DNA from: Pseudomonadota bacterium
Lineage (GTDB): Bacteria; Pseudomonadota; Alphaproteobacteria; Rhizobiales; Hyphomicrobiaceae
NCBI GenBank assembly: GCA_023426855.1
Contig: JAEZBU010000119.1
Coordinates: 1 to 16,358 of the forward strand
Length of the DNA stretch: 16,358 nucleotides
Direction: 5' to 3'
This document shows positions 5,707 to 13,151 of this stretch, piece by piece. Within the stretch, counting starts at the first letter, position 1. The number at the start of each line of letters is the position of its first letter. Made by a program: the position numbers and the translations under genes. The notes beneath the pieces were generated by a model. The model was not told where the DNA came from and ran no database searches. It saw only the letters and a program-made list of their open reading frames with translations.

Positions 5707-8367
5707 TTGGACACTAATCTGTTCCGGTATGTCTGGCGCCACAGCCGCCGAGAGCAGATCGCTATCCTTCTGCTCATCATGGCGTCGTTGCCATTCTACT
5801 TCGCCTCGCTGGATATTCCACGCATCATCGTCAATGACGCGCTGCAGGGTCATGCCTTCAGGGATGGGCACACCACCGCCAAGCTGTTCGCCTGGACGCT
5901 GAACTTGCCGGATTTCCTGGGCGGCGGTTCGTTTGTCGTCAGTCCCGGCTTTGACCTCGATCAGATTTCCTATCTGTTCGCGCTGAGCGGCCTTTTCCTG
6001 TTCCTTGTCCTGATCAACGGCGCTTTCAAGTACTTCATAAACATCCGTAAGGGCATCCTTGGCGAACGCGTGCTGCGGCGCATGCGCTTCGAGCTGTTCG
6101 ACATCCTGCTGAGGTTCAGGCCGGAGGACATCCGCTCGGTCAAACCGTCAGAAGCCGCCAGCATGATCAAGGACGAAGTCGAGCCGGTCGGCGGCTTCGT
6201 GGGCGATGCCTTTATCCAGCCGGTGTTTCTCGGAACCCAGGCGCTCACCGCACTCCTGTTCATCCTGATGCAAAGCCTCTGGCTCGGCATGATCGCGCTG
6301 TTCATCGTGCTGATCCAGGCGTTCGTCATCCCCGCGTTGCGGCGCGAACAGATCCGGCTCGGACGCGAACGCCAGATCGCGTCACGTCATCTGGCTGGCC
6401 GTATCGGCGAGGTGATCGAGGCCGCACCGGCGGTTCATATCCATGGTACGGCCGACTACGACCGGTCGGAGATAGGCCATCGCCTTGGCAATCTGTTCGA
6501 TATTCGCGTCAAGCTTTTCAAACGCAAATTTGCCGTCAAATACCTGAACAACCTGCTGGCACAGGTGACGCCGTTCTTCTTCTTTGCGGTTGGCGGTTAT
6601 CTTGCCCTGAAGGGCACGTTGAGCATTGGTCAGCTCGTAGCTGTGATTGCCGCTTATCGCGATTTGCCACCGCCGATCAAAGAATTGATCGACTGGGATC
6701 AGCAGCGCGCCGACGTGACAGTCAAGTATCAGCAGATCGTTGAGCAATTCAGCGCCGAAAGATTGCTGCCGGATGGCGGCGCGGAAAATCCGGAAGACCT
6801 GAAAGGACCGATCGCCGTCGATAGCTTGAGGGTTGTCGATCGCCGCGGTTCGGCTCTCCTGGAGAGCCTGACGGTTACCATCGATCGGCCGTCTCACGTT
6901 GCCCTGGTCGGTTCCGCCGGATCGGCACGCGATATCCTGGCCAAGGTGATCGGCAGGCAGATCACGGAATATCAGGGCGTGGTCCGTATCGGGCAGCGAG
7001 ATCTGGCGCAGATTTCGGATGAGACCGCCGGACGGATTCTGGCCTACGCCGGACCGGAGCCGCTGCTGTTCGCCGGCACCATCCGCGAGAACATCGCCTA
7101 CTCGTTACGGCGTGTTGTTCCCAACGAGACAGACGAGGACGACGGCATTTCCCGCCGGAAAGCGGAATCGTTGCTCAGCGGTAATCCGGTCTGGCATCCG
7201 CAATCGGATTGGAACGACTATCAGGCCGCCGGCGTCGACTCCGGCGAGGCCCTCGACAGCGCCTTGATCGAGGCACTCGATATCGCTGGCATGAAAGACG
7301 ATATCTACGCGTTCGGTTTGAACGGTAAGCTCGGCAAGGCGCCATCACCGGAAGTTGTCGCGCAGTTGATCGAGGCGCGCCGGATGGTCCACGAGAAGCT
7401 GAGCGCGGAGCGTCTCAAGCACCTGGTCGATCCGTTCGACCCGGAAAGCTATAACACCAACGCCACTATTGGAGAGAATCTCCTGTTCGGCGTCCCGGTC
7501 GGCGACCGGCCGAGTTGGCTCGAACTGACAGCCAATCCCTATCTGCGTTCAATCCTCGAAGCGGAAGCTTTGGTGGAGCCGTTGACGGAGCTTGGCCTGC
7601 GCATCGCCGAAGTGACGGCCGAAATGTTTGCCGATTTGCCTCCCGGTCATCCCCTGTTCGAGCGCTATTCTTTCGTCCGGTCGGCCGACATGGAACTCAT
7701 GCAGCGCCTCATCGATGTCGCCCGTCAACGTGGCGGCACGGCGCGCCTGTCGACTGAGGGGCGCAATCGCCTCATTGCGCTGGCGCTCGGTTATATTGAA
7801 CCGCGGCATCGCCTCAGCCTGCTCAATGACGCATTCAACGCGCGCATCCTGCGTGCGCGCGCCAGCTTCAAGCGCTATCTTCCACGCGACTATGCCGACC
7901 GCATCGAGTTTTACGATCCCGACAAGGTCATGGTCGCAGCGCCGATCCGGGACAACATTCTGTTCGGCCGAATTGCGTTCGCCAGCTCTAATGCCGAACA
8001 GAAAGTCTGGGAGGTGGTTCGCGAAACACTGGATGGTCTGGGCGTGGCGCCGTTGATTTACCGCCTCGGTCTCGATAACGACGTCGGTGTCGGCGGCCGT
8101 CTGCTTTATGGTCCTCAGCGATCGGCAATCAACCTCGCCCGCTGTCTCGTGAAGCACCCTGAAATTCTGATCATCGACGGCGCCTTGTCGGCGTTCGGGC
8201 CCTCGGAAGCGCGCGTGATCCTGGGCCGTCTGCGCCAGGCCATGGCCGGGAATACACTGATCGCGTCCGTGTCTGATGTGGGAGAAAACGATGGGTTCGA
8301 TGCAGTATTGAAGTTTGACGGTCCACGCCTGGTCGTCGAGCAGGAACCTGCAGCAGCCGTCGCGTAA
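5707..8367 (+). CDS. ABC-type membrane protein with degenerate, triplicated nucleotide-binding region
   Basis: An 886-residue protein, much longer than the usual 580-620 of a fused half-exporter. Residues 1-330 form an exporter-like membrane domain with likely helices near 18-35, 87-110, 170-208 (two) and 283-318 (two). The cytoplasmic part starts like a normal nucleotide-binding domain (LLESLTVTIDRPSHVALVGSAG at 384-405), but Walker A is GSAGSARD (402-409), without the GK[ST]. The post-Q-loop motif occurs three times: TIRENI (458-463), TIGENL (587-592) and PIRDNI (746-751). Signature-like segments are LSTEGRNR (681-688) and LYGPQR (800-805); Walker B-like segments are LSLLND (703-708) and LIIDG (821-825). 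The catalytic glutamate and H-loop histidine are absent. ATP hydrolysis is therefore doubtful; the cargo is unknown. The start is TTG, with AGGGAA about 9 bases upstream, and NLFRYVWRHSRREQI fits the start of such proteins. It is followed 100 bases later by the cyclase gene. Confidence 0.88.
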   Translation: MDTNLFRYVWRHSRREQIAILLLIMASLPFYFASLDIPRIIVNDALQGHAFRDGHTTAKLFAWTLNLPDFLGGGSFVVSPGFDLDQISYLFALSGLFLFLVLINGAFKYFINIRKGILGERVLRRMRFELFDILLRFRPEDIRSVKPSEAASMIKDEVEPVGGFVGDAFIQPVFLGTQALTALLFILMQSLWLGMIALFIVLIQAFVIPALRREQIRLGRERQIASRHLAGRIGEVIEAAPAVHIHGTADYDRSEIGHRLGNLFDIRVKLFKRKFAVKYLNNLLAQVTPFFFFAVGGYLALKGTLSIGQLVAVIAAYRDLPPPIKELIDWDQQRADVTVKYQQIVEQFSAERLLPDGGAENPEDLKGPIAVDSLRVVDRRGSALLESLTVTIDRPSHVALVGSAGSARDILAKVIGRQITEYQGVVRIGQRDLAQISDETAGRILAYAGPEPLLFAGTIRENIAYSLRRVVPNETDEDDGISRRKAESLLSGNPVWHPQSDWNDYQAAGVDSGEALDSALIEALDIAGMKDDIYAFGLNGKLGKAPSPEVVAQLIEARRMVHEKLSAERLKHLVDPFDPESYNTNATIGENLLFGVPVGDRPSWLELTANPYLRSILEAEALVEPLTELGLRIAEVTAEMFADLPPGHPLFERYSFVRSADMELMQRLIDVARQRGGTARLSTEGRNRLIALALGYIEPRHRLSLLNDAFNARILRARASFKRYLPRDYADRIEFYDPDKVMVAAPIRDNILFGRIAFASSNAEQKVWEVVRETLDGLGVAPLIYRLGLDNDVGVGGRLLYGPQRSAINLARCLVKHPEILIIDGALSAFGPSEARVILGRLRQAMAGNTLIASVSDVGENDGFDAVLKFDGPRLVVEQEPAAAVA

Positions 8368-8467
8368 GGGTCGGAAATGGAAGCTGGTGGGCAGTTTGAG
8401 ACACCGTTATGGCAGCTAACGTGTAGACGCGTTCCTATTTAACCGTCCACAGACGGCGGAAGCATCG

Positions 8468-10162
8468 ATGGCAACGACGAACGGCAAGATGGAACCCCCG
8501 GCATCAGCGCGCACCTCGCTCGGCGGCATAGCGTGGGAGCGCGAATTCCGGCTTTGGGCCGGACTGATCCTGTTCACTTTCGTCACCTTGCACCTGATCA
8601 ATCATGCGCTTGGCGTGTTCGGTATCGCCACCATGGAGGTCATGCAGCATTGGCGGGTTGCATTCTGGAGAAGCTGGCCCGGCTTCATTGCTTTGTATGG
8701 CGCAGCAATCGTTCACGTCAGTTTGGCTTTGAAACGCATCGCGCTGCGCCGGACATGGCGCATGCCGGTCGAGGAGGCGGTGCAGATCGCCCTTGGTCTG
8801 ACGATCCCCCTGCTGGTCGTCGAGCATGCTCTTGGCACCCATTACGCTGCCGTTAAACTCGGGGTGAACGACTCCTACCCGGCCGTGCTGACGCGGCTTT
8901 GGGAAGGCAAACCGGTGATGCAGTCCGTGTTGATCCTTGTCGCCTGGTTTCATGGCGTGATCGGCATCCACTATGTGTTCAGATCCCGCCCCTGGTTCCA
9001 TCGTGTCCGCGATGCGGGAATGGTGGTGGCGTTCCTGCTGCCCATCCTGAGCATCGCCGGATTTGCCGCCGCCGGACGCGAAGCCGTTGCCCGGAATGTC
9101 CCGGAAGCCGCCAGAACACCGCAGCAGATCGCGGATTTCGAGGTCGTGGCGCAAACCGCCAACATGATCATGTACAGCATATTGGGCTTGCTGGTCGCCT
9201 TCATCCTCGGCCGGGCCCTGCTACGGCGTTTGCGGCGAACAATCCCCGTTCGCTACGTCGGTCACGGGCAGATCGACGTGAAGCCAGGCTCGACGTTACT
9301 CGAAGCCAGCCGCGCCAGCCGCATTCCACATCCTTCACAATGTGGTGGCCGCGGCCGCTGCTCGACCTGCCGCGTACTGGTGCTGTCCGGGCAGGAATCG
9401 CTGCCCGAACCAAAGCCGGTAGAACGAAGACTACTGACCAAGATCTCGGCGCCCGCCAGTGTCCGGCTCGCCTGTCAGATCCGCCCGACCAGCCCCCTCA
9501 CCGTGCAGGTTCTGCTGCCGGTCGTGGCCCGCGCCAGCAATCTCGATTGGGAGGAAGAGACCTACAAGTGGGGCGTGGACCGTGACGTCACCATCCTGTT
9601 CGTTGACGTGCGCGCCTTCACGACGCTTTCGCAAAAGCAACTTCCGCATGACACTGTCCTGCTGGTCAACCGCTTCATCAGCGAGATCACCCAAACCGTC
9701 GATGCCCACGACGGCCGCGTCGGCATGTATCTCAGCGACGGCGTGATGGCGATCTTCGGCCTCGGTGGTCAGCGCGGCATGGGCAGCCGGGCGGCGATCA
9801 AGGCTGGGCTCGATATGCTGAAAGTGACGCAGGCGCTCAACGAGGAACTGGGATCTGCCCTGCCCATGCCGCTACGGGTTGGCATCGGCATTCACAGCGG
9901 TCCGGCGGTCATTGCGCGTGTCGGTGATACGGAGCGCGGCTACATGATGACTGCGCTTGGCGAGACGGTCACGATCGCAAGCCGGCTGGAGGCAGCGACC
10001 AAGGAACTCGTTGCCGATATGGTTGTCTCGGACGTTACGATGAAAGCATCAGGACTGACGCTGGGCGGCGCGATGCAGCGCGAGGTCCAGTTGCGCAGCC
10101 GCGAGCAGCCGCTCAAGGTGTACGCGATGAACGAGGCGATCCCCTCCGAGGCAGCCGCGTGA
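8468..10162 (+). CDS. CyaC-like class III adenylate cyclase with heme-type membrane anchor and [2Fe-2S] domain
   Basis: A 564-residue protein in three parts. Residues 29-250 hold six likely membrane helices with histidines at 42, 46, 83, 120, 125, 162 and 168, which fits the tetra-histidine diheme anchor of bacterial succinate-quinone reductases. Residues 260-350 are a ferredoxin domain with Cys292, Cys298, Cys301 and Cys336. Residues 370-555 are a class III cyclase domain with metal aspartates Asp380 and Asp424, Thr495 at the purine-side position and Arg506. This is the layout of Sinorhizobium meliloti CyaC, reported to be a quinone-responsive diheme adenylate cyclase with a binuclear Fe-S cluster. 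Oddities are Met420 where most cyclases have a substrate-selecting Lys, and Thr502 where the transition-state Asn is expected. The start ATG has GGAAG 7 bases upstream. It probably shares an operon with the ABC-type gene and the methyltransferase. Confidence 0.9.
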   Translation: MATTNGKMEPPASARTSLGGIAWEREFRLWAGLILFTFVTLHLINHALGVFGIATMEVMQHWRVAFWRSWPGFIALYGAAIVHVSLALKRIALRRTWRMPVEEAVQIALGLTIPLLVVEHALGTHYAAVKLGVNDSYPAVLTRLWEGKPVMQSVLILVAWFHGVIGIHYVFRSRPWFHRVRDAGMVVAFLLPILSIAGFAAAGREAVARNVPEAARTPQQIADFEVVAQTANMIMYSILGLLVAFILGRALLRRLRRTIPVRYVGHGQIDVKPGSTLLEASRASRIPHPSQCGGRGRCSTCRVLVLSGQESLPEPKPVERRLLTKISAPASVRLACQIRPTSPLTVQVLLPVVARASNLDWEEETYKWGVDRDVTILFVDVRAFTTLSQKQLPHDTVLLVNRFISEITQTVDAHDGRVGMYLSDGVMAIFGLGGQRGMGSRAAIKAGLDMLKVTQALNEELGSALPMPLRVGIGIHSGPAVIARVGDTERGYMMTALGETVTIASRLEAATKELVADMVVSDVTMKASGLTLGGAMQREVQLRSREQPLKVYAMNEAIPSEAAA

Positions 10163-10193
10163 CGACCATCAACAGACTGCGTGGGGAAATCGT

Positions 10194-10694
10194 GTGAGCC
10201 GCCTCGATAGTTTCATCGCGCGCATGCAGGCGCAAAAGACCCTTCTGGATGCCGCCGCCGCAGAACTCAAGAGCGCGGGCGAGACCCTGCCCGGCCCGGC
10301 GTTCGAACTCGGGCTCGGCAACGGGCGCACGTATGACCACATGCGCGAAGTATTCGCGGGCCGGCGCGTCATCGCCTTCGATCGTCACCTGATGGCCAAT
10401 CCGAAGAGCACGCCGCCGCCGGAAGATCTCATCCTCGGCGATATCGAGGAAACCGCTCCGGCGTTCGCCAGGACACACGGCGCGATCGGCGCCGTGCTGC
10501 ACGCCGATCTCGGCAACGGTGTTGCAGCAGACGACCTCAAGCTCCAGCAATGGCTGCCGGTGGTCGCGACGGCGCTGCTGCGTAGCGGCGCGATTATTCT
10601 CACGTCGACACGCCTGGACCATCCCGCGCTTGGGGAGCAGCCATTACCTGAGAATATTCAGGTTGGTAGATATTACATCTACCGTCGCGCCTGA
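10194..10694 (+). CDS. Small class I SAM-dependent methyltransferase
   Basis: A 166-residue Rossmann-type methyltransferase, near the minimum size for the fold. Motif I is FELGLGNGRTYDH (37-49), the acidic end of strand two is VIAFDR (59-64) with Asp63, LILGDIEE (79-86) follows, and the core ends with a short strand pair near 134-165. There is no added substrate-recognition domain, so the acceptor could be a protein, a small molecule or a lipid. The start is GTG with a GGGG stretch about 7 bases upstream; it lies 31 bases after the cyclase stop, so cotranscription is likely. I recall similar short methyltransferases in other Rhizobiales, but none with a known substrate. A cyclase-linked modification role is possible but unproven. 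Confidence 0.84.
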   Translation: MSRLDSFIARMQAQKTLLDAAAAELKSAGETLPGPAFELGLGNGRTYDHMREVFAGRRVIAFDRHLMANPKSTPPPEDLILGDIEETAPAFARTHGAIGAVLHADLGNGVAADDLKLQQWLPVVATALLRSGAIILTSTRLDHPALGEQPLPENIQVGRYYIYRRA

Positions 10695-10736
10695 ACGCCG
10701 TGAACCCAGCCCCGGCTGCTCGGTCGCATTTGTCCA

Positions 10737-10752
10737 GGCCGATTATTCGGTC
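10737..10752. terminator. Weak hairpin after the methyltransferase gene
   Basis: GGCCGA and TCGGTC flank the loop TTAT, giving six pairs with one G-T wobble, 43 bases after the methyltransferase stop. There is no following T run. It may be a weak terminator or an accidental palindrome; the next gene starts 62 bases later. Confidence 0.2.
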
Positions 10753-10813
10753 TAGGTTCTCTGTCGTCATCCGAAAGCGCCTCTCAAGAACGCATCTGGA
10801 GATCCGTCCACCC

Positions 10814-11980
10814 ATGCCTATCGTCAACCGCGCCGCAGGAATGCAGGAAGAGCTCGTTGAAATACGCCGCGATCTCCATGCGAATCCGGAAGTGCTTTAT
10901 GATTTGCATCGCACCGCAGGCGTCGTCGTCGAGCGATTGAAGGCTTACGGCTGTGACGAGGTCACGCCTGGGATCGGGCGCACCGGCGTCGTCGCGGTTA
11001 TTCACGGCAAGAAAAACACTTCTGGCAAAATGATCGGTATTCGCGCCGATATGGATGCGCTGCCGATCGTCGAGGCTACTGGCCTGCCGCATGCCTCGAA
11101 AGTCGAGGGCAAGATGCACGCCTGCGGCCACGACGGGCACACGACGATGCTGCTCGGCGCCGCGAGATACCTGTGCGAGACGCGCAATTTCGACGGCAGC
11201 ATCGTGCTCATCTTCCAGCCGGCGGAGGAAGGCGGCGCCGGCGCCAAAGCCATGCTCGACGACGGTCTGCTCGAACGCTGGAATATTCAGGAAGTTTACG
11301 GCGTTCACAACATGCCGGGGCTGCCGCTCGGGAGTTTCGCGATGCGTCCCGGACCGCTGATGGCGGCGTCCGACCGCATCTACATCACCATCGAGGGCAA
11401 GGGTGGTCATGCCGCCAAGCCGCATGAGTGCATCGATACGGTTCTGGTCGGTGCGCACGTGATCACCGCGCTGCAATCGATCGTCGCGCGCAACGTCGAT
11501 CCGCTGGAATCCGGCGTGGTGTCGATCTGCATGTTCCACGCCGGCAATGCCGGCAACGTGATCCCGGCGCGCGCAGACCTCACCGGCACAGCCCGATCGC
11601 TCGTGCCGCACGTGCGCGACCTTCTCGAACGCCGCATCATCGACGTCACCGAGAGCACAGCCGCGATGTTCGGAGCCAAGGCGAAGGCCATCTACAAGCG
11701 CGACTACCCGGTGACCCGCAATCATGAGCGGCAAACCCAGTTTGCGGCTTCTGTCGCTGCCGATGTCATTGGCGCAGACAGGGTCGATACCGGCATGCCG
11801 CCGGTGATGGGCGGAGAGGATTTCTCGTTCTTCCTGGAAAAGCGGCCGGGCGCGTTCGTGTTCATCGGCAACGGTCCGAGCGCCGGGTTGCACCACCCAG
11901 CCTACGATTTCAATGATGATGCTATTCCCGTTGGTGTCTCCTATTGGGCGCGTCTCGTCGAAACAGCCATGCCGGCCTGA
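10814..11980 (+). CDS. M20D family metal-dependent amidohydrolase (hippurate hydrolase/aminoacylase type)
   Basis: A 388-residue dimetal hydrolase of the HipO/IAA-amino-acid hydrolase group. RRDLHANPE (18-26), GIRADMDALP (75-84), MHACGHDGHT (101-110), QPAEEGGAGA (135-144), VHNMPGLPLG (164-173) and MGGEDFSFFL (332-341) are the standard family motifs. Cys104, His106, Glu139, His165 and a histidine of the LHHPAYDF segment (His360 or His361) are the expected metal ligands, and Glu138 the catalytic base. Such enzymes hydrolyse N-acyl amino acids; the precise acyl group is unknown. No signal peptide is visible, so it is cytoplasmic. I chose the ATG at 10814 because family members start with a short MPIVNR-like segment before the first helix; a GTG 38 codons earlier would add an arginine-rich tail. 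The ribosome site is weak (GGAGA about 11 bases upstream). Confidence 0.92.
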   Translation: MPIVNRAAGMQEELVEIRRDLHANPEVLYDLHRTAGVVVERLKAYGCDEVTPGIGRTGVVAVIHGKKNTSGKMIGIRADMDALPIVEATGLPHASKVEGKMHACGHDGHTTMLLGAARYLCETRNFDGSIVLIFQPAEEGGAGAKAMLDDGLLERWNIQEVYGVHNMPGLPLGSFAMRPGPLMAASDRIYITIEGKGGHAAKPHECIDTVLVGAHVITALQSIVARNVDPLESGVVSICMFHAGNAGNVIPARADLTGTARSLVPHVRDLLERRIIDVTESTAAMFGAKAKAIYKRDYPVTRNHERQTQFAASVAADVIGADRVDTGMPPVMGGEDFSFFLEKRPGAFVFIGNGPSAGLHHPAYDFNDDAIPVGVSYWARLVETAMPA

Positions 11981-12095
11981 CCATCCGCGCTAGCGTGCCG
12001 ATGACATTCCGTTGCAACGTATGCGGCACGTCATGCCTATCGGCGCTATTTGTGTTAGCAGCCGCATCGGGAATCACGGGGAGAAGAATGCACCA

Positions 12096-13136
12096 ATGAC
12101 GATCAGCCTCGACCAGATCGGGCGCTGCATGGCTGGCCTCGCCGCATGCGTCGTCGCGATCCTGATGGGCTGTGCTGCGGCCGCGTCAGCAACGCTGGAC
12201 AGCGTGCGCGCGCGAGGTCACCTGAATTGCGGCGTAGCCGAAGGACCAGCGGGCTTCTCGCATGTCGACGAACGCGGAACCTGGTCCGGCATGGATATCG
12301 ATTTTTGCGCCGGTCTGGCGGCAGCGATCTTTGGCAAACGGGATGCCGTCAAATATCAGTCCCTGACCGCCGCTCAGCGCTTCAATGCGCTCAAGACCGG
12401 TGATGTCGATGTGCTCGCACGCAGCGCCACATGGACACTGAGCCGGGACACCGATCTCGGCGCCCGCTTCGTCGGCGCGCTGTTCCATGATGGCCAAGGT
12501 TTGCTGGTTCGCCGGACGCAGGGCGTATCCAGTGCACTGGAGCTTAGCGGCGCAACGATCTGCATTTCGAGCGGCGGACCGGCTCAGCAGCACCTGGACG
12601 AGTTTTTCAATCAGCGCGGCATGAAGTTCAATGCGATCGCGTTCGACAAGTGGGAAGAAGCCATCCAGGCGTTTCAGAACAAGCGCTGCACGGCGCTGTC
12701 CGCCGATGTCTCGGCGCTTGCCCTGGTTCGTTCAACGATCGGCAATGCCAACGATCACCAGATCCTGCCCGAGATCATGTCGGAAGAGCCGCTCGGCCCA
12801 GCAATCCGCCAGGGTGACGAGCGCTGGTTCAGCATCGTCCGCTGGACAATGAACGCTCTGATCACGGCGGAGGAACATGGCGTCACCAGCGCCAACGTCG
12901 ATGCATCGCGAACCTCTAACCTGGCAGAAGTCCGCCGCCTGCTGGGCACCGATGGCGATCTTGGTGCATCACTCGGCCTGAATCGCGACTGGGCCTATCA
13001 GCTCATCAAGCAGATCGGCAACTACGCTGAAGTTTTCGACCGCAACGTCGGCGCGCGCTCCCCGCTCAGGCTGGAACGTGGCGCCAATGACCTGTGGTGG
13101 AAGGGCGGCGCCATGTACAGCCCTCCGTTCAGATAG
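12096..13136 (+). CDS. AapJ-like amino-acid ABC transporter substrate-binding protein (orphan)
   Basis: A 346-residue periplasmic binding protein of the general L-amino acid transporter (AapJ) group. Family marks are TLDSVRARGHLNCGV, the segment GTWSGMDIDFCAGLAAAIFG, TWTLSRDTDLG and an NRDWAYQLIKQIGNYAEVFDRN stretch close to the C-terminus. The N-terminus is a signal peptide (hydrophobic about 12-30); cleavage could be after ASA at 32, or lipoprotein processing at Cys26 (LMGC), which is a poor lipobox. The ATG at 12096 is chosen because GGGGAGAAG lies about 10 bases upstream. No AapQ, AapM or AapP permease or ATPase gene is nearby, so it would serve a transporter coded elsewhere or have become a sensor. 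The following CAP gene lies in the same reading frame, separated from it by the TAG stop and five codons. Confidence 0.9.
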   Translation: MTISLDQIGRCMAGLAACVVAILMGCAAAASATLDSVRARGHLNCGVAEGPAGFSHVDERGTWSGMDIDFCAGLAAAIFGKRDAVKYQSLTAAQRFNALKTGDVDVLARSATWTLSRDTDLGARFVGALFHDGQGLLVRRTQGVSSALELSGATICISSGGPAQQHLDEFFNQRGMKFNAIAFDKWEEAIQAFQNKRCTALSADVSALALVRSTIGNANDHQILPEIMSEEPLGPAIRQGDERWFSIVRWTMNALITAEEHGVTSANVDASRTSNLAEVRRLLGTDGDLGASLGLNRDWAYQLIKQIGNYAEVFDRNVGARSPLRLERGANDLWWKGGAMYSPPFR

Positions 13137-13151
13137 ACGTGTAGCCGCTTG

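Noticed and set aside
8443..8456. CCGTC-CACA-GACGG hairpin before the cyclase ribosome site as a riboswitch or thermosensor
   Set aside because: A 5-bp stem with a 4-base loop is common by chance, and it does not pair with the ribosome site, which lies just after it.
10784..11896. 370-codon minus-strand open frame opposite the M20 amidohydrolase
   Set aside because: The plus strand has all metal-site motifs of the M20 family; the opposite frame has a composition typical of antisense frames in GC-rich DNA.
12010..12019. CGTTGCAACG perfect palindrome before the binding-protein gene as an operator
   Set aside because: A 10-base palindrome is expected about sixteen times by chance in a window of this size; nothing else marks it as a site.
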